64,000 bases of DNA from CAWDVB01 sp963824105 (GCA_963824105.1 CAWGNN010000010.1:62001-126000); one strand, 5' to 3'; positions 24,437-34,064 are shown, counted from the first letter of the stretch. Numbers and translations are program-made. Notes: generated by a model from the letters alone, not told the origin.

Positions 24437-27400
24437 ATGTTCCGTCGTATCGCCATCGTCAACCGCGGTGAGGCCGCGATGCGGCTGATCCATGCGGTGC
24501 GCGACCTGCAGGCCGACGGCGCGGACCTGACCACGATCGCGCTCTACACCGACGCCGAGCGCGCCGCGAACTTCGTCCGCGAGGCCGACGAGGCCTACCC
24601 GATCGGCCCGGCCAGCGCTCGGCCGTACCTTGACCACGCCCTCCTGGAGCGCGTCCTGGTCGAGTCCCAGGCCGACGCGGTTTGGGTCGGCTGGGGGTTC
24701 GTCGCGGAGGACCCGGCGTTCGTCGAGCTCTGCGACCGGCTGGGCATCGCCTTCATCGGCCCCAGCGCCGAGGCGATGCGCCGGTTGGGCGACAAGATCG
24801 GCTCCAAGCTGATCGCGGAGGAGGTCGGCGTCCCCGTCGCTCCGTGGAGCCGCGGACCGGTGAGCTCACTGGACGAGGCGCTGGAGGCAGCCGAGCGGAT
24901 CGGCTACCCGCTGATGCTCAAGGCGACCGCGGGCGGTGGCGGGCGAGGCATCCGGCGGGTGGACACCGCCGCCGACCTCTCCGACGCCTACCAGCGCACC
25001 CGCGACGAGGCCGAGCGGGCGTTCGGCTCCGGCGTGGTCTTCCTGGAGCGCCTGGTCACCGGCGCCCGCCACGTCGAGGTGCAGTTGATCGCTGACAGCC
25101 AGGGCACCGCGTGGGCGCTCGGTGTCCGCGACTGCTCGGTGCAGCGCCGCAACCAGAAGGTCATCGAGGAGTCCTCCTCGCCACTGCTGTCTCCCGAGCA
25201 GGTGGCCGAGCTGAAGGCGTCCGCCGAGCGGCTGGCCATCGCCGTCGGGTACGTCGGAGCCGGGACCGTGGAATTCCTCTACCACCCGGGCGAGCAGACC
25301 TTGGCGTTCCTGGAGGTCAACACCCGGCTCCAGGTCGAGCACCCGATCACCGAGGTCACCACCGGCGTCGACCTGGTCAAGCTGCAGATCCACGTCGCCA
25401 GCGGCGGCCGGCTGGAGGGGGAGCGGCCCGCTGAGGAGGGCCACGCCATCGAGGCTCGGCTCAACGCCGAGGACCCGGACCGAGACTTCGCGCCCGCGCC
25501 GGGCCGCATCACCCGGCTCGACCTCCCCGCCGGACCGGGCATCCGGGTCGACACCGGGGTGTCGGAGGGCACCACGATCCCCGCCGACTTCGACTCGATG
25601 ATCGCCAAGATCATCGCCTGGGGTCGCGACCGCCGCGAGGCCCTCGCCCGCCTTCGCCGCGCCATGGGGGACACCACCGTGGTCATCGACGGTGGGGCGT
25701 CCAACAAGTCCTTCGTGCTCGACCTGCTCGACCAGCCCGAGATTCTGCGCGGGGACCCCGCCTGGGCCGACACCGGCTGGATCGATCGGGTGCGCAGCGA
25801 GGGTCGTCTCGCCACCGCCAAGGGCGCGGGCGCCGCACTCGTCACCGCCGGGATCCGGATCTACTTCGACGAGCTCGGGCTGTCGGTGCGCCGACTCCTC
25901 GACACCGCACGTGGCGGTCGCCCGCAGGTCCAGCACGAGGCGGGGCGGTCGGTCGAGCTGAAGCTGCGGGGCACGACGTACCGGGTGGCGACCCGGCAGG
26001 TCGGCCCCGAACACTTCCGGGTGACCGTGCGGGCCGGGGACGAGGCCCCGGTCGACGTGGACGCACGCTGGGAGCCCCTCGACGACACCGTCGCGCGCCT
26101 GGAGATCAACGGCGTGCGTCATCGCGTGGTAGCCGCGACGCACGGCCCCAGCCAGTTCATCGAGGTGAACGGCGTCGCCCACCGGGTCAGCGTCGACGAG
26201 GGCGGAGTCCTGCGCGCCCCGGCACCCGCCCTGGTGGTCGCGACCCCGGTCGCGGTCGGCGCCGAGGTGCAGGCCGGTGCCCCGATCCTGGTCCTGGAGT
26301 CCATGAAGATGGAGACCGTGCTCCACGCGCCGTTCCGGGCGCGGGTCAAGGAGCTGGTGGTCATCACCGGCAGCCAGGTCGAGACCGGCGCTCCGCTGGT
26401 GAAGCTGGAGCCCCTCGACACCGGCGAGGAGCAGCCGGTGAATCAGCCGCAGGGATCGCTCGCGGATCTCGGGCTGCCTCCGGCCGCTGAGCCGGCGCCG
26501 CACGACGCGGCCGAGCGAGAGCTCGCTGAGCTGGCCTCCGCCCTGCTGGGCTACGACGACGACGGGTCGGCGCTCACCGACCACCTCGCCGCTCGTGGGG
26601 GCCTTGCCGACCCGATGGCCGCCGAGATGGATCTGCTCTCGCTCGTGGCCGATCTCGCCGAGCTGAGCCGCAACCAGCCGGTGGACGAGGATCGCGCCAC
26701 CGAGCTGCGCGTGCACTCCGCACGAGAGCACATGCACACCTACCTGCAGAGTCTCGACGTCGAGCGGGGCGATCTGCCGGACACGTTCCGGGAGAAGCTC
26801 ACCCGGGTGCTGGCCCACTACGGGGTCCACTCGCTGGACCGCACGCCGGAGCTGGAGGAGGCGGTCTTCCGCATCTTCGTGGCCCAGCAGCGGGCGGCCG
26901 CCGAGGCGCACGTCGCGGCCGGGATCCTGCAGGGCTGGGTCGGCCAGGGAGTGCCCGCCGGGCGCGGCCGCGAGGTCCGGGCCCTCCTCGAGCGGCTGGT
27001 CCGCGCCACCCAGCTGCGGGCGCCGGTGGTTTCCGATCTGGCACGCAGCATCCGGTTCCGCTGGTTCGACCAACCGCTGGTCGACCGCTACCGGGCGGTG
27101 GTGCTCTCCGGCGTTGCCGCCGAGGTCGACGAGCTCGCCGATCCGCAGGCGCCCGATCGGGCCGCCCGCATCGACGCCCTGGTCAACATCCCCGAGCAGG
27201 TGGTCAGTTTCCTCGCCGCTCGTCTCGCCATCGGCCTGCCCGAGCGGGAGCCGCTGCTGGAGGTCCTCATCCGGCGCCACTACCGCGAGTACGAGCTGCA
27301 CGACTTGCGCGAGGAGGTCGTCGGCGGCCGGCCGTTCTGCTCGGCCGACTACGTGATCGACGACCGGCCCACGCACCTGGTCTCCACGATCGGCACCGTG

Positions 27401-29920
27401 GCCGAGCTGGCCGGCGGGCCGCTGGTGGACGCACTCGGCGAGGAGCTGGCACGTCGCGCCGACCACCAGCAGATGGTCGCCGAGCTCTACCTGCACGGCC
27501 CCGAGGTCCCGACCGACGAGGACGAGGGGTCGGCCTATCTCGCCGAGCTGGTCGCCGCCCTGCCGTTCATGCATCAGGTTCGGCGCGTCGTGGTGGCCGT
27601 CTCCGCGGGCGAGGACCAGGAGATGGCCTACTACACGTTCCGGCCGGCCGAGGGCGGCGGCGTGTACGAGGATGAGCTGGTCCGCGGCGTGCACCCGATG
27701 GTCGGGCGCCGCCTGGCTCTGTGGCGTCTGTCGGGCTTCGAGGTGACGCGTCTGCCGGCTCCGCGCGACGTCCTGCTGTATGAGTGCGTGGCCCGCACCA
27801 ACCCCGACGACCGGCGGCTCGTGGCGCTGGCCCAGGTGCGCCAGAGCGCGACCGTCACCGACGATTCCGGCAACGTGATCGGCCTGCCCCACGTCGAGCG
27901 TGCGGTCGAGATCTGTCTCGAGGCGATCCGGCGCACCCGCACCGCCCGCGGCGCGATCGGCGCCCGGCTCGACGTGAACCACGTCTGGGTCCAGGTGTGG
28001 CCAGTCGTCGAGGCCGATCCCGGCCAGCTGTCGGCCCTACAGGGCAAGATCACGCCGCTCACCGAGGGCGCCGGCCTGGAGGAGGTGCTCATCCAGGGAC
28101 GGCTCCGCATGCCCGAGGGGGAGCCGATGCCCGTGGCGTTCCGGTTCCACAACAAGATGGGCACCGGGGTGGTCACCGAGATCGGGGAGCCGCCGACCGA
28201 GCCGCTGAAGCCGCTGGACGAGTACTCCTCCAAGGTGCTGCGGATGCGTCGACGGGGTCTGGTCTACCCCTACGAGCTCGGTGCCACGCTGAGCGGCCCG
28301 CACGGCTCGGTCACCGAGCTCGACCTGGACGAGTCCGGTGCGCTCGCGCCGGTCAGCCGCGCCTACGGACTGAACACCGCGGGCATCATCGTCGCTCTGG
28401 TGACGACGCCGACCAAGCTCCACCCCGAGGGCATCACCCGGGTCGTGCTCGCCGGTGACCCCACCAAGTCGCTCGGCTCGGTATCGGAGCAGGAGTGCCG
28501 CCGCATCATCGCGGCCCTCGACCTGGCCGAGCAGCGAAGCATCCCCGTGGAGTGGTTCGCGCTCTCCTCCGGTGCGCGCATCGCGATGAACTCCGGCACC
28601 GAGAACATGGACTGGGTCGCGTCCGCCCTCAAGCGGATCGTGGAGTTCACCCAGGACGGCGGCGAGATCAACGTGGTCGTCGCCGGCATCAACGTGGGCG
28701 CCCAGCCGTACTGGAACGCCGAGGCCACGATGCTCATGCACACCAAGGGAATCCTGGTGATGACTCCCGACTCGGCGATGGTGCTCACCGGCAAGCAGTC
28801 TTTGGACTTCTCCGGTGGAGTCTCCGCGGAGGACAACTTCGGCATCGGCGGCTACGACCGGGTCATGGGCCCCAACGGACAGGCGCAGTACTGGGCTCCG
28901 GACCTCGGCTCGGCGTTCCGGGTGCTGCTCCAGCACTACGAGTGCACCTACGTCGTGCCCGGAGAAGCCGGGCCTCGCCGCGCACCCAGCACCGACCCTG
29001 CCGATCGCGACGTGACCTTGATGCCGCACCCGGCCGGGGGCGACTTCACGACGGTCGGGGACATCTTCTCGGCGGAGAAGAACCCTGAGCGGAAGAAGGC
29101 CTTCGACATCCGCGCGGTGATGCGGGCCCTTGCCGACCAGGACATGCCGACGTTGGAGCGCTGGGCCTCGATGGGCGACGCGGAGACCGCCGTCGTCTTC
29201 GACGCGCGCGTCGGCGGCCACTCCATCTGTCTGGTCGGGATCGAGTCCAAGCCGGTGCCGCGTCGCGGCTTCCCGCCGACCGACGGCCCGGACACCTACA
29301 CCGCCGGCACGCTCTTCCCGCGCTCGTCGAAGAAGGTCGCCCGGGCGATCAACGCCGCCAGCGGCAACCGCCCGCTGGTGGTGCTGGCCAACCTGTCCGG
29401 CTTCGACGGGTCACCGGAGTCGATGCGTCAGCTGCAGCTGGAGTACGGCGCCGAGATCGGCCGGGCCATCGTCAACTTCCGCGGCCCGATCGTCTTCTGC
29501 GTCATCTCCCGCTACCACGGAGGTGCGTTCGTGGTCTTCTCCAAGGCGCTCAACCCGTCGATGACGGTGCTGGCGATCGAGGGCTCCTACGCCTCGGTCA
29601 TCGGCGGTGCGCCCGCCGCGGCCGTCGTCTTCGCAGGCGAGGTCGAGAAGCGGGTCGCCGGCGACAAGCGGCTGCAGGACCTGCAGGAGCGCATCGCCCA
29701 GGCGTCCGGCCCCGAGCAGGCGGCACTGATGGTGGAGCAGGCCGACCTGCGAGCGGGGCTGCGTGCGGAGAAGATCAGCGAGGTGGCCGCGGAGTTCGAC
29801 GCCGTGCACAACATCCACCGCGCCGTCGAGGTCGGCTCGGTGGACGCCGTCATCCGGGCCGATCGGCTGCGCCCGGAGATCATCGCCGCCCTGGAGCGCG
29901 GCAAGCAGCTCGGCGAGTAG
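24437..29920 (+). CDS. Single-chain biotin-dependent acyl-CoA carboxylase (BC-BCCP-CT)
   Basis: Predicted protein of 1827 residues. Biotin carboxylase fills about residues 1-450 (ATP-grasp KATAGGGGRGIRRV near 162, CSVQRRNQKVIEE, LEVNTRLQVEHPITEV). The biotin site is LESMKMETVLHAP with K624. A long middle region (about 690-1260) resembles the central domain of eukaryotic acetyl-CoA carboxylases. The carboxyltransferase N and C domains (about 1270-1827) include KLHPEGITRVVLAGDPT, LSSGARIAMNSGTENMDW, FSGGVSAEDNFGIGGYDR and SRYHGGAFVVFSKALNPS. One chain should therefore carboxylate an acyl-CoA, for example acetyl- or propionyl-CoA. GGAGGGAG precedes ATG 24437. Actinobacteria usually split these functions between subunits. 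Acyl specificity is not readable here. Confidence 0.93.
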   Translation: MFRRIAIVNRGEAAMRLIHAVRDLQADGADLTTIALYTDAERAANFVREADEAYPIGPASARPYLDHALLERVLVESQADAVWVGWGFVAEDPAFVELCDRLGIAFIGPSAEAMRRLGDKIGSKLIAEEVGVPVAPWSRGPVSSLDEALEAAERIGYPLMLKATAGGGGRGIRRVDTAADLSDAYQRTRDEAERAFGSGVVFLERLVTGARHVEVQLIADSQGTAWALGVRDCSVQRRNQKVIEESSSPLLSPEQVAELKASAERLAIAVGYVGAGTVEFLYHPGEQTLAFLEVNTRLQVEHPITEVTTGVDLVKLQIHVASGGRLEGERPAEEGHAIEARLNAEDPDRDFAPAPGRITRLDLPAGPGIRVDTGVSEGTTIPADFDSMIAKIIAWGRDRREALARLRRAMGDTTVVIDGGASNKSFVLDLLDQPEILRGDPAWADTGWIDRVRSEGRLATAKGAGAALVTAGIRIYFDELGLSVRRLLDTARGGRPQVQHEAGRSVELKLRGTTYRVATRQVGPEHFRVTVRAGDEAPVDVDARWEPLDDTVARLEINGVRHRVVAATHGPSQFIEVNGVAHRVSVDEGGVLRAPAPALVVATPVAVGAEVQAGAPILVLESMKMETVLHAPFRARVKELVVITGSQVETGAPLVKLEPLDTGEEQPVNQPQGSLADLGLPPAAEPAPHDAAERELAELASALLGYDDDGSALTDHLAARGGLADPMAAEMDLLSLVADLAELSRNQPVDEDRATELRVHSAREHMHTYLQSLDVERGDLPDTFREKLTRVLAHYGVHSLDRTPELEEAVFRIFVAQQRAAAEAHVAAGILQGWVGQGVPAGRGREVRALLERLVRATQLRAPVVSDLARSIRFRWFDQPLVDRYRAVVLSGVAAEVDELADPQAPDRAARIDALVNIPEQVVSFLAARLAIGLPEREPLLEVLIRRHYREYELHDLREEVVGGRPFCSADYVIDDRPTHLVSTIGTVAELAGGPLVDALGEELARRADHQQMVAELYLHGPEVPTDEDEGSAYLAELVAALPFMHQVRRVVVAVSAGEDQEMAYYTFRPAEGGGVYEDELVRGVHPMVGRRLALWRLSGFEVTRLPAPRDVLLYECVARTNPDDRRLVALAQVRQSATVTDDSGNVIGLPHVERAVEICLEAIRRTRTARGAIGARLDVNHVWVQVWPVVEADPGQLSALQGKITPLTEGAGLEEVLIQGRLRMPEGEPMPVAFRFHNKMGTGVVTEIGEPPTEPLKPLDEYSSKVLRMRRRGLVYPYELGATLSGPHGSVTELDLDESGALAPVSRAYGLNTAGIIVALVTTPTKLHPEGITRVVLAGDPTKSLGSVSEQECRRIIAALDLAEQRSIPVEWFALSSGARIAMNSGTENMDWVASALKRIVEFTQDGGEINVVVAGINVGAQPYWNAEATMLMHTKGILVMTPDSAMVLTGKQSLDFSGGVSAEDNFGIGGYDRVMGPNGQAQYWAPDLGSAFRVLLQHYECTYVVPGEAGPRRAPSTDPADRDVTLMPHPAGGDFTTVGDIFSAEKNPERKKAFDIRAVMRALADQDMPTLERWASMGDAETAVVFDARVGGHSICLVGIESKPVPRRGFPPTDGPDTYTAGTLFPRSSKKVARAINAASGNRPLVVLANLSGFDGSPESMRQLQLEYGAEIGRAIVNFRGPIVFCVISRYHGGAFVVFSKALNPSMTVLAIEGSYASVIGGAPAAAVVFAGEVEKRVAGDKRLQDLQERIAQASGPEQAALMVEQADLRAGLRAEKISEVAAEFDAVHNIHRAVEVGSVDAVIRADRLRPEIIAALERGKQLGE

Positions 29921-29931
29921 CGCGCAACGTC

Positions 29932-30885
29932 ATGCGAGCGATCGGCGTGACCCACTTCGGTGGGCCCGAGGTCCTCGAGACGATCGAGCTCCCGCTGCCC
30001 GAGCCGGGGCCAAGGGAGGTGCGCATCCGGGTCCACGCCGCCGGCGTCAACCCGGTCGACCGGCTGTGGCGCAACGGCTACCTCGCCAAGCGACTCGCGG
30101 TCGAGCCTGCGCCGTACATCCCGGGGATGGATGCCGCCGGGGTCGTCGACGCCGTGGGGGAGGACGTGGGTGACGAGCTGGGTCTGTCGCCGGGGAGCCG
30201 CGTCGTCGCGATCGTGGACAACCATGGGCAGCACGGCGCCTACAGCGACTTCCTGGTCCTCCCGGTCGAGTCGGTGGTGCCCGCCCCGTCCCGAAGCACC
30301 CACGCTGAAGCGGCGTCCTTCCTCATGCCTGCGCTCACCGTGCGTGAGGCGCTCGACCACCTGGAACTCCCGGCCGGATCGACCGTCCTGATCACCGGCG
30401 CGGCCGGTGGTGTCGGCCAGCAGGCGGTCGCCTTGGCGCACCTCGACGGCTACCGGGTCGTCGCCCTAGCCTCAACCGGCGACGAGACGCTGGTGCGCCG
30501 GCTCGGCGCCGACGAGTTCGTCGCACGCAATGACGATGCCATGGCTCGGATCCGTGAGGTGTCCGATGGCGGCGTCGACGGGGTGATCGACGCAGCCAAC
30601 CTGCACGCCGACGTGCCGGAGGCGGTCCGAGACGGGGGCCGGATCATCGTCGTCTCGCGATGGGCGCCCGAGCTCGACCGCGGGATCAGCGTCGTGCACG
30701 TCGACGTGCGGCATCGGGCCCGGGACCGGGAGGCGATCGGTGCCCTGCGCGACCTGGCCGCCGAGGGCGTCCTCCCGATGACCGTCGCCTTGACCTACCC
30801 GGCGGACGAGGTCGTGGCGGCACACCACCGCTTCGACCACGGGGGCCTGCGCGGCCGGATCATCCTGCTCTTCGCCGACGCCTGA
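29932..30885 (+). CDS. MDR-family NADPH:quinone oxidoreductase-like protein
   Basis: Predicted protein of 317 residues. The N-terminal GroES-like domain starts MRAIGVTHFGGPEVLETI and includes VRIRVHAAGVNPVDRLWR and GMDAAGVVDAVG. The Rossmann domain has STVLITGAAGGVGQQAV, with a glycine-rich NADPH loop. There are no zinc-ligand cysteines, which points to the quinone oxidoreductase branch of medium-chain dehydrogenases. It begins 12 bp after the carboxylase stop and probably shares its transcript. The substrate is unknown. Confidence 0.9.
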   Translation: MRAIGVTHFGGPEVLETIELPLPEPGPREVRIRVHAAGVNPVDRLWRNGYLAKRLAVEPAPYIPGMDAAGVVDAVGEDVGDELGLSPGSRVVAIVDNHGQHGAYSDFLVLPVESVVPAPSRSTHAEAASFLMPALTVREALDHLELPAGSTVLITGAAGGVGQQAVALAHLDGYRVVALASTGDETLVRRLGADEFVARNDDAMARIREVSDGGVDGVIDAANLHADVPEAVRDGGRIIVVSRWAPELDRGISVVHVDVRHRARDREAIGALRDLAAEGVLPMTVALTYPADEVVAAHHRFDHGGLRGRIILLFADA

Positions 30886-30902
30886 TCCCGAGCCGCACGG
30901 CA

Positions 30903-31295
30903 TCAGGTCCGATCGGCCCCACCGGCGGGGCGCCGGTGAACAGACGTCACCCTCTCGTTCGCCCCTGCGGCAACGGCCGCAGCGACGGCGGTGACCTCGG
31001 TGATCGCCGAGGTCCAGATGGGCCAACCGACCCACTGTTCGTGCACCCCGTACAGACCGACCGTCGCCGAGACGAGGAAAGCGCCGAACGTAGCCAGGCC
31101 GAAGCCGGCTGCGAGGAACAGCGGAATCCAGTGTCGCCAGCCGATCAGCAGCACCGCGATCACCAGTCCCGCGACGGCGTTGACCATGAACGCGGGCCCG
31201 ATGACATGCAGGCTGCTGAATCCCTCGAACCACAGACGCAGATGGACGACCGCGGAGACCAGGACCGCCACCGCAGCGACCGCTCGGATCTTCAT
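30903..31295 (-). CDS. Small four-helix membrane protein, hypothetical
   Basis: Predicted protein of 130 residues with four hydrophobic helices, including IRAVAAVAVLVSAVVHLRLW, MVNAVAGLVIAVLLIGWR and IPLFLAAGFGLATFGAFLV. The C-terminal tail is Arg-rich and soluble. Similar short actinobacterial membrane proteins exist, but I know no function for them. GGGAGAGG precedes ATG 31295. It is convergent with the oxidoreductase gene, with an 18-bp gap. Confidence 0.65.
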   Translation of the reverse strand: MKIRAVAAVAVLVSAVVHLRLWFEGFSSLHVIGPAFMVNAVAGLVIAVLLIGWRHWIPLFLAAGFGLATFGAFLVSATVGLYGVHEQWVGWPIWTSAITEVTAVAAAVAAGANERVTSVHRRPAGGADRT

Positions 31296-31798
31296 CGCCT
31301 CTCCCTTCGGCCGGGCCCCGTCCACCGTGAGCCTGCTCGGCCCTTGACCGGGATGAGGTGCGCCGACGTCCGATGACCCCGTCCAAGGCTGACTCTTGGT
31401 TCGGCCGTCTGCCATCAGAGAACCACGCCTTAGGGCCATTACGTTGACTTGGGCGCCTCCGTGTGTCGGATGACAGCCACCCGGGAGCCATCCTGTCCCG
31501 CCAAGGCAACAGTCGGGCCGCACAAGGTGAGCAGCGGGGCGTCGGCACCGTTGACGGGGAGCTCACACCTTTCAATCGGGCGCTGGCGTTCCCCGTACCC
31601 GGTGTGACGAACGGCCGCGCCTTGTAGGTGACGGCCGCCGCGCGAGCGTCTCGGGGCACTCCCGCGGCGGTCATCCTCACTTGCTGCTGAGCGTGAGAAC
31701 GCGACTCTGCCGATGAGAGGTCGCCTCTCGTTCGGCAGTGCTCTCACACGTGGCTAGAACGACAGTGAAGGTGAGCCTCGCGAGACCTCTTCCGAGAC
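31296..31798. other. 503-bp gap without a convincing gene
   Basis: Only short open frames with no ribosome binding site are present. The longest plausible one, 31439-31747 on the minus strand (102 residues), has no recognisable motif and no conserved start. The tract may hold promoter elements for the membrane protein at 30903-31295 and could be the degraded edge of a small accessory island together with the lipoprotein and toxin-antitoxin-like genes to its right. Confidence 0.4.
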
Positions 31799-32380
31799 TC
31801 AACTCTTGGCCTTCTTGCCCAGGGCGGTCTGGAACCAAGCGGTCATGCCGCTGATCGCCTCGGCGGGTCCTTCGCCAGACGGTCCAGCGCCAGGCACTCC
31901 AGTGGGGCACCGCTCCATGACGGAGGTGCTGCTTGCGAAGGAGAAGGTTCCGTACAGCCCATCGGACACGAAGTATGTGGCGGGGTAATCGAACTCGTTG
32001 CCGACCAGGACCACCCACGTGCCAGGGGGAAGGAAGTCTCCGTCTTCGTCCAGACTCTTCACCTGGCCATTGGGCAACGTCCCCGCCAGAAGCGTCGCGG
32101 AATCGACGAGCACGAGACTCGAAGCGGTATTGGTCCGCTGAGCCGGCTGCGACACCGTGACCTCGACCAGCGCCACGGAATCCCCGTCATCGACCAGACG
32201 CTTCGCGTCGACCACCCCCGCCACCCCACATGGCTGGGGTCGCGGCGAGGTATGGGCTGCTCCCGGGTTCACCGAGTCTGACGCGGAGGGATGGGCGGAG
32301 GGCGTCGCCACTCCGCATCCGGCAGTGGTCAACACCAGACCCGCGCTCAGCACAGTGAGTATCCGACCGACTCGCAACAT
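31799..32380 (-). CDS. Putative lipoprotein of unknown function
   Basis: Predicted protein of 193 residues. The N-terminus is a lipoprotein signal (LTVLSAGLVLTTAGC) with lipobox TAGC, so the mature protein should be lipid-anchored at Cys22. A Ser/Pro/Ala-rich linker follows, then an Asp-rich beta-type domain (VKSLDEDGDFLPPGTWVVLV). No known domain is recognised. Base composition looks lower in GC than the neighbours, in line with an accessory segment. Confidence 0.7.
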   Translation of the reverse strand: MLRVGRILTVLSAGLVLTTAGCGVATPSAHPSASDSVNPGAAHTSPRPQPCGVAGVVDAKRLVDDGDSVALVEVTVSQPAQRTNTASSLVLVDSATLLAGTLPNGQVKSLDEDGDFLPPGTWVVLVGNEFDYPATYFVSDGLYGTFSFASSTSVMERCPTGVPGAGPSGEGPAEAISGMTAWFQTALGKKAKS

Positions 32381-32566
32381 TCGGGTCCCCCGTCCCCCGC
32401 CAGCCGCGGGTCAGCGCAACGACTGTGGGACGTCCGCGAAGCGATGCTGGTTCCCTCGGACAAGTGCGACCACCGGCACGAGAACCGCCCGCCAGATTAG
32501 CGGGACCGGCGGGCCTGGTGCGTGGTCTGGACGGGCGTGTCCGTCGCCGGCGAGGCGAGCGGCATC

Positions 32567-32890
32567 TCAGGGCGCGTCGTAGACGCCGTGGTCACCGATT
32601 CGGCGCCAACGGCAAACCCACTCCCCGCGGTCCAAGACGAGATGGAAGGTGGCCCTCCCGTCGGGGGAAGCGAAACTCCAGGTCATCTCCATGACGCCGG
32701 GCGCTCCCCGCATCTCGTCGACGCGCAGCGACTTGGGCCACACGTAACTTGTCCGCTCGCGCTGCGCCTTAGCCCAAGAGTCACAGGCGGGCGCGAACTT
32801 CTCTCGCACCACCTTCTTGAACGTGGCCCTGTGTTCGGCCTTGAGCTTCTTGAAGTCAGCGATGAAGGAGTCGGTGAGCTCGTACTTCAT
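32567..32890 (-). CDS. Putative RelE/ParE-like toxin of a TA pair
   Basis: Predicted protein of 107 residues that begins MKYELTDSFIADFKKL, the opening strand-helix pattern of RelE/ParE-superfamily toxins. It continues with ATFKKVVREKF and ends with a beta pair (ATFHLVLDRGEWVCRWRRI) carrying Arg residues, as these ribonucleases often do. Its ATG overlaps the stop of the preceding antitoxin-like gene by 1 bp (TGATG), the usual coupling of toxin-antitoxin operons. Classification rests on size, order and this pattern; a specific family is not proven. Confidence 0.6.
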   Translation of the reverse strand: MKYELTDSFIADFKKLKAEHRATFKKVVREKFAPACDSWAKAQRERTSYVWPKSLRVDEMRGAPGVMEMTWSFASPDGRATFHLVLDRGEWVCRWRRIGDHGVYDAP

Positions 32891-33198
32891 CAGTCAGGGA
32901 GCGCGTCAAGGAACGACTCGGCGTCCTCATAGCGAGTGACGCGCCCGGCTGCGATGTCAGCGTCAGCCTCGCGCTCGCGCTGCTGCCACTCCTTGGTCCA
33001 AAACCAGCTCTGCGTCACGGGGACGGCCATCTGAGCCCGCACCTCGATGACACCGTCCTCCCGTTCGGTCATCTCCAACTGAGCGCCCGGCTCGTCGAGG
33101 TGCATCCGCTTGCGCAGCTCTCGGGGTAGCGCCACGACTCCGCGCGACTGCATGGTCACGAAGCCGTGGTAGCGGACGTCCTTGCTCATGACGTCCAT
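32890..33198 (-). CDS. AbrB/MazE-like antitoxin
   Basis: Predicted protein of 102 residues. The N-terminal half is a SpoVT/AbrB swapped-hairpin DNA-binding domain: VTMQSRGVVALPRELRKRMHL, then AQLEMTEREDGVIEVRAQ. The acidic C-terminus (ADADIAAGRVTRYEDAESFLD) would wrap the toxin. It lies directly upstream of, and overlaps, the toxin-like gene. ATG 33198 or ATG 33189 could be the start; neither has a strong ribosome binding site. Autoregulation is expected from the family. Confidence 0.75.
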   Translation of the reverse strand: MDVMSKDVRYHGFVTMQSRGVVALPRELRKRMHLDEPGAQLEMTEREDGVIEVRAQMAVPVTQSWFWTKEWQQREREADADIAAGRVTRYEDAESFLDALPD

Positions 33199-33290
33199 GG
33201 TGCCGCTTGGCCGCATCGCCGTCAAGCAGCTGAACTGTATTACTGCTTGCGTGCCCGTCTCGGGTCACTCACGGTGAGCATCGGGGCTTC

Positions 33291-34064
33291 CTAGACGAAC
33301 TGGCGGCCACCGTCGACCACGAGCATCTGGCCGGTGACGAAGCCGGCCTGGTCGCCGGCGAGGAAGAGGCAGCTCCCGACGATGTCGTCGGGGGAGGAGG
33401 AGCGCCGCAGCGCGCCGCGGTCGATGCCGTAGCTGGCGGCGTCCTCGCCGAGCTGGCCGTAGCTGGCCTCGGTGAGCACGAATCCCGGCGCCAGGGTGTT
33501 GACCCGGATCTCGCGGCGGCCCAGCTCCTTGGCCATCACCCGGGTCATCGCGACGACGGCTCCCTTGGAGGCCACGTAGTGCAGCCACTGTTCGGAGCCG
33601 GAGAGCACGGTGGCCGACGCGACGTTCACGACGCTGGACCCGGCGCCGAGATACGGGCTGGTGGCCCGGACCATCAGCCACGGTCCCTTCACGTTGACCC
33701 GCATGACCAGGTCGAACTCGTCGGGGTCGATCTCCTCCAGCGGGCTGCGGTGGAGTCCGGCATAGACCGCGGCGTTGTTGACCAGGATGTCGATCCGCCC
33801 GCCGCCGAAGTCGGCGACCTGCCGCGCCACTGCCTCGGTCGAGCCCACGCTCGACACGTCGAGGTGCCCCGACCAGGTCGCGGCCGCGCCGGACTCCGCC
33901 GCCAAGCGTGCGGTGTCGGCGGCGCCGGCCTCGTCCAGGTCGGCGACCGCGATCCGGTCCCCCCGGGCGGCGAAGCCGAGCGCGAAGGCTCGGCCCAGGC
34001 CGCCGGCGGCTCCGGTGATCAGCACGGTGCGCGGGTGAGGCTGGCTGGTCTGTGACTGGCTCAT
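33291..34064 (-). CDS. SDR-family oxidoreductase
   Basis: Predicted protein of 257 residues with the classical short-chain dehydrogenase pattern: TVLITGAAGGLGRAFALGF (cofactor loop), DLDE after beta-2 (favouring NAD), NNAAVYAG, then Ser and YVASKGAVVAMTRVMAKEL with the catalytic YxxxK. NTLAPGFVLTEA and a C-terminal GQMLVVDGGRQFV complete the fold. These enzymes interconvert alcohols and ketones. It lies 85 bp downstream of an IclR regulator in the same direction and opposite the large operon, so a role in the same alcohol/ketone pathway is possible. Confidence 0.93.
   Translation of the reverse strand: MSQSQTSQPHPRTVLITGAAGGLGRAFALGFAARGDRIAVADLDEAGAADTARLAAESGAAATWSGHLDVSSVGSTEAVARQVADFGGGRIDILVNNAAVYAGLHRSPLEEIDPDEFDLVMRVNVKGPWLMVRATSPYLGAGSSVVNVASATVLSGSEQWLHYVASKGAVVAMTRVMAKELGRREIRVNTLAPGFVLTEASYGQLGEDAASYGIDRGALRRSSSPDDIVGSCLFLAGDQAGFVTGQMLVVDGGRQFV

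Noticed and set aside
24866..27982. 1038-codon open frame on the minus strand inside the single-chain carboxylase
   Set aside because: It is the antisense of a clearly coding gene in GC-rich DNA. Its product is His/Gly/Leu low-complexity with no domain pattern or ribosome binding site.
30472..31680. Long minus-strand frame of 402 codons
   Set aside because: It crosses the oxidoreductase and small membrane-protein genes, and its product lacks domain features. Only the shorter 130-residue membrane protein is credible.
31439..31747. 102-codon minus-strand open frame
   Set aside because: No ribosome binding site, no recognisable motif and an arginine/proline-rich start typical of non-coding GC-rich sequence.
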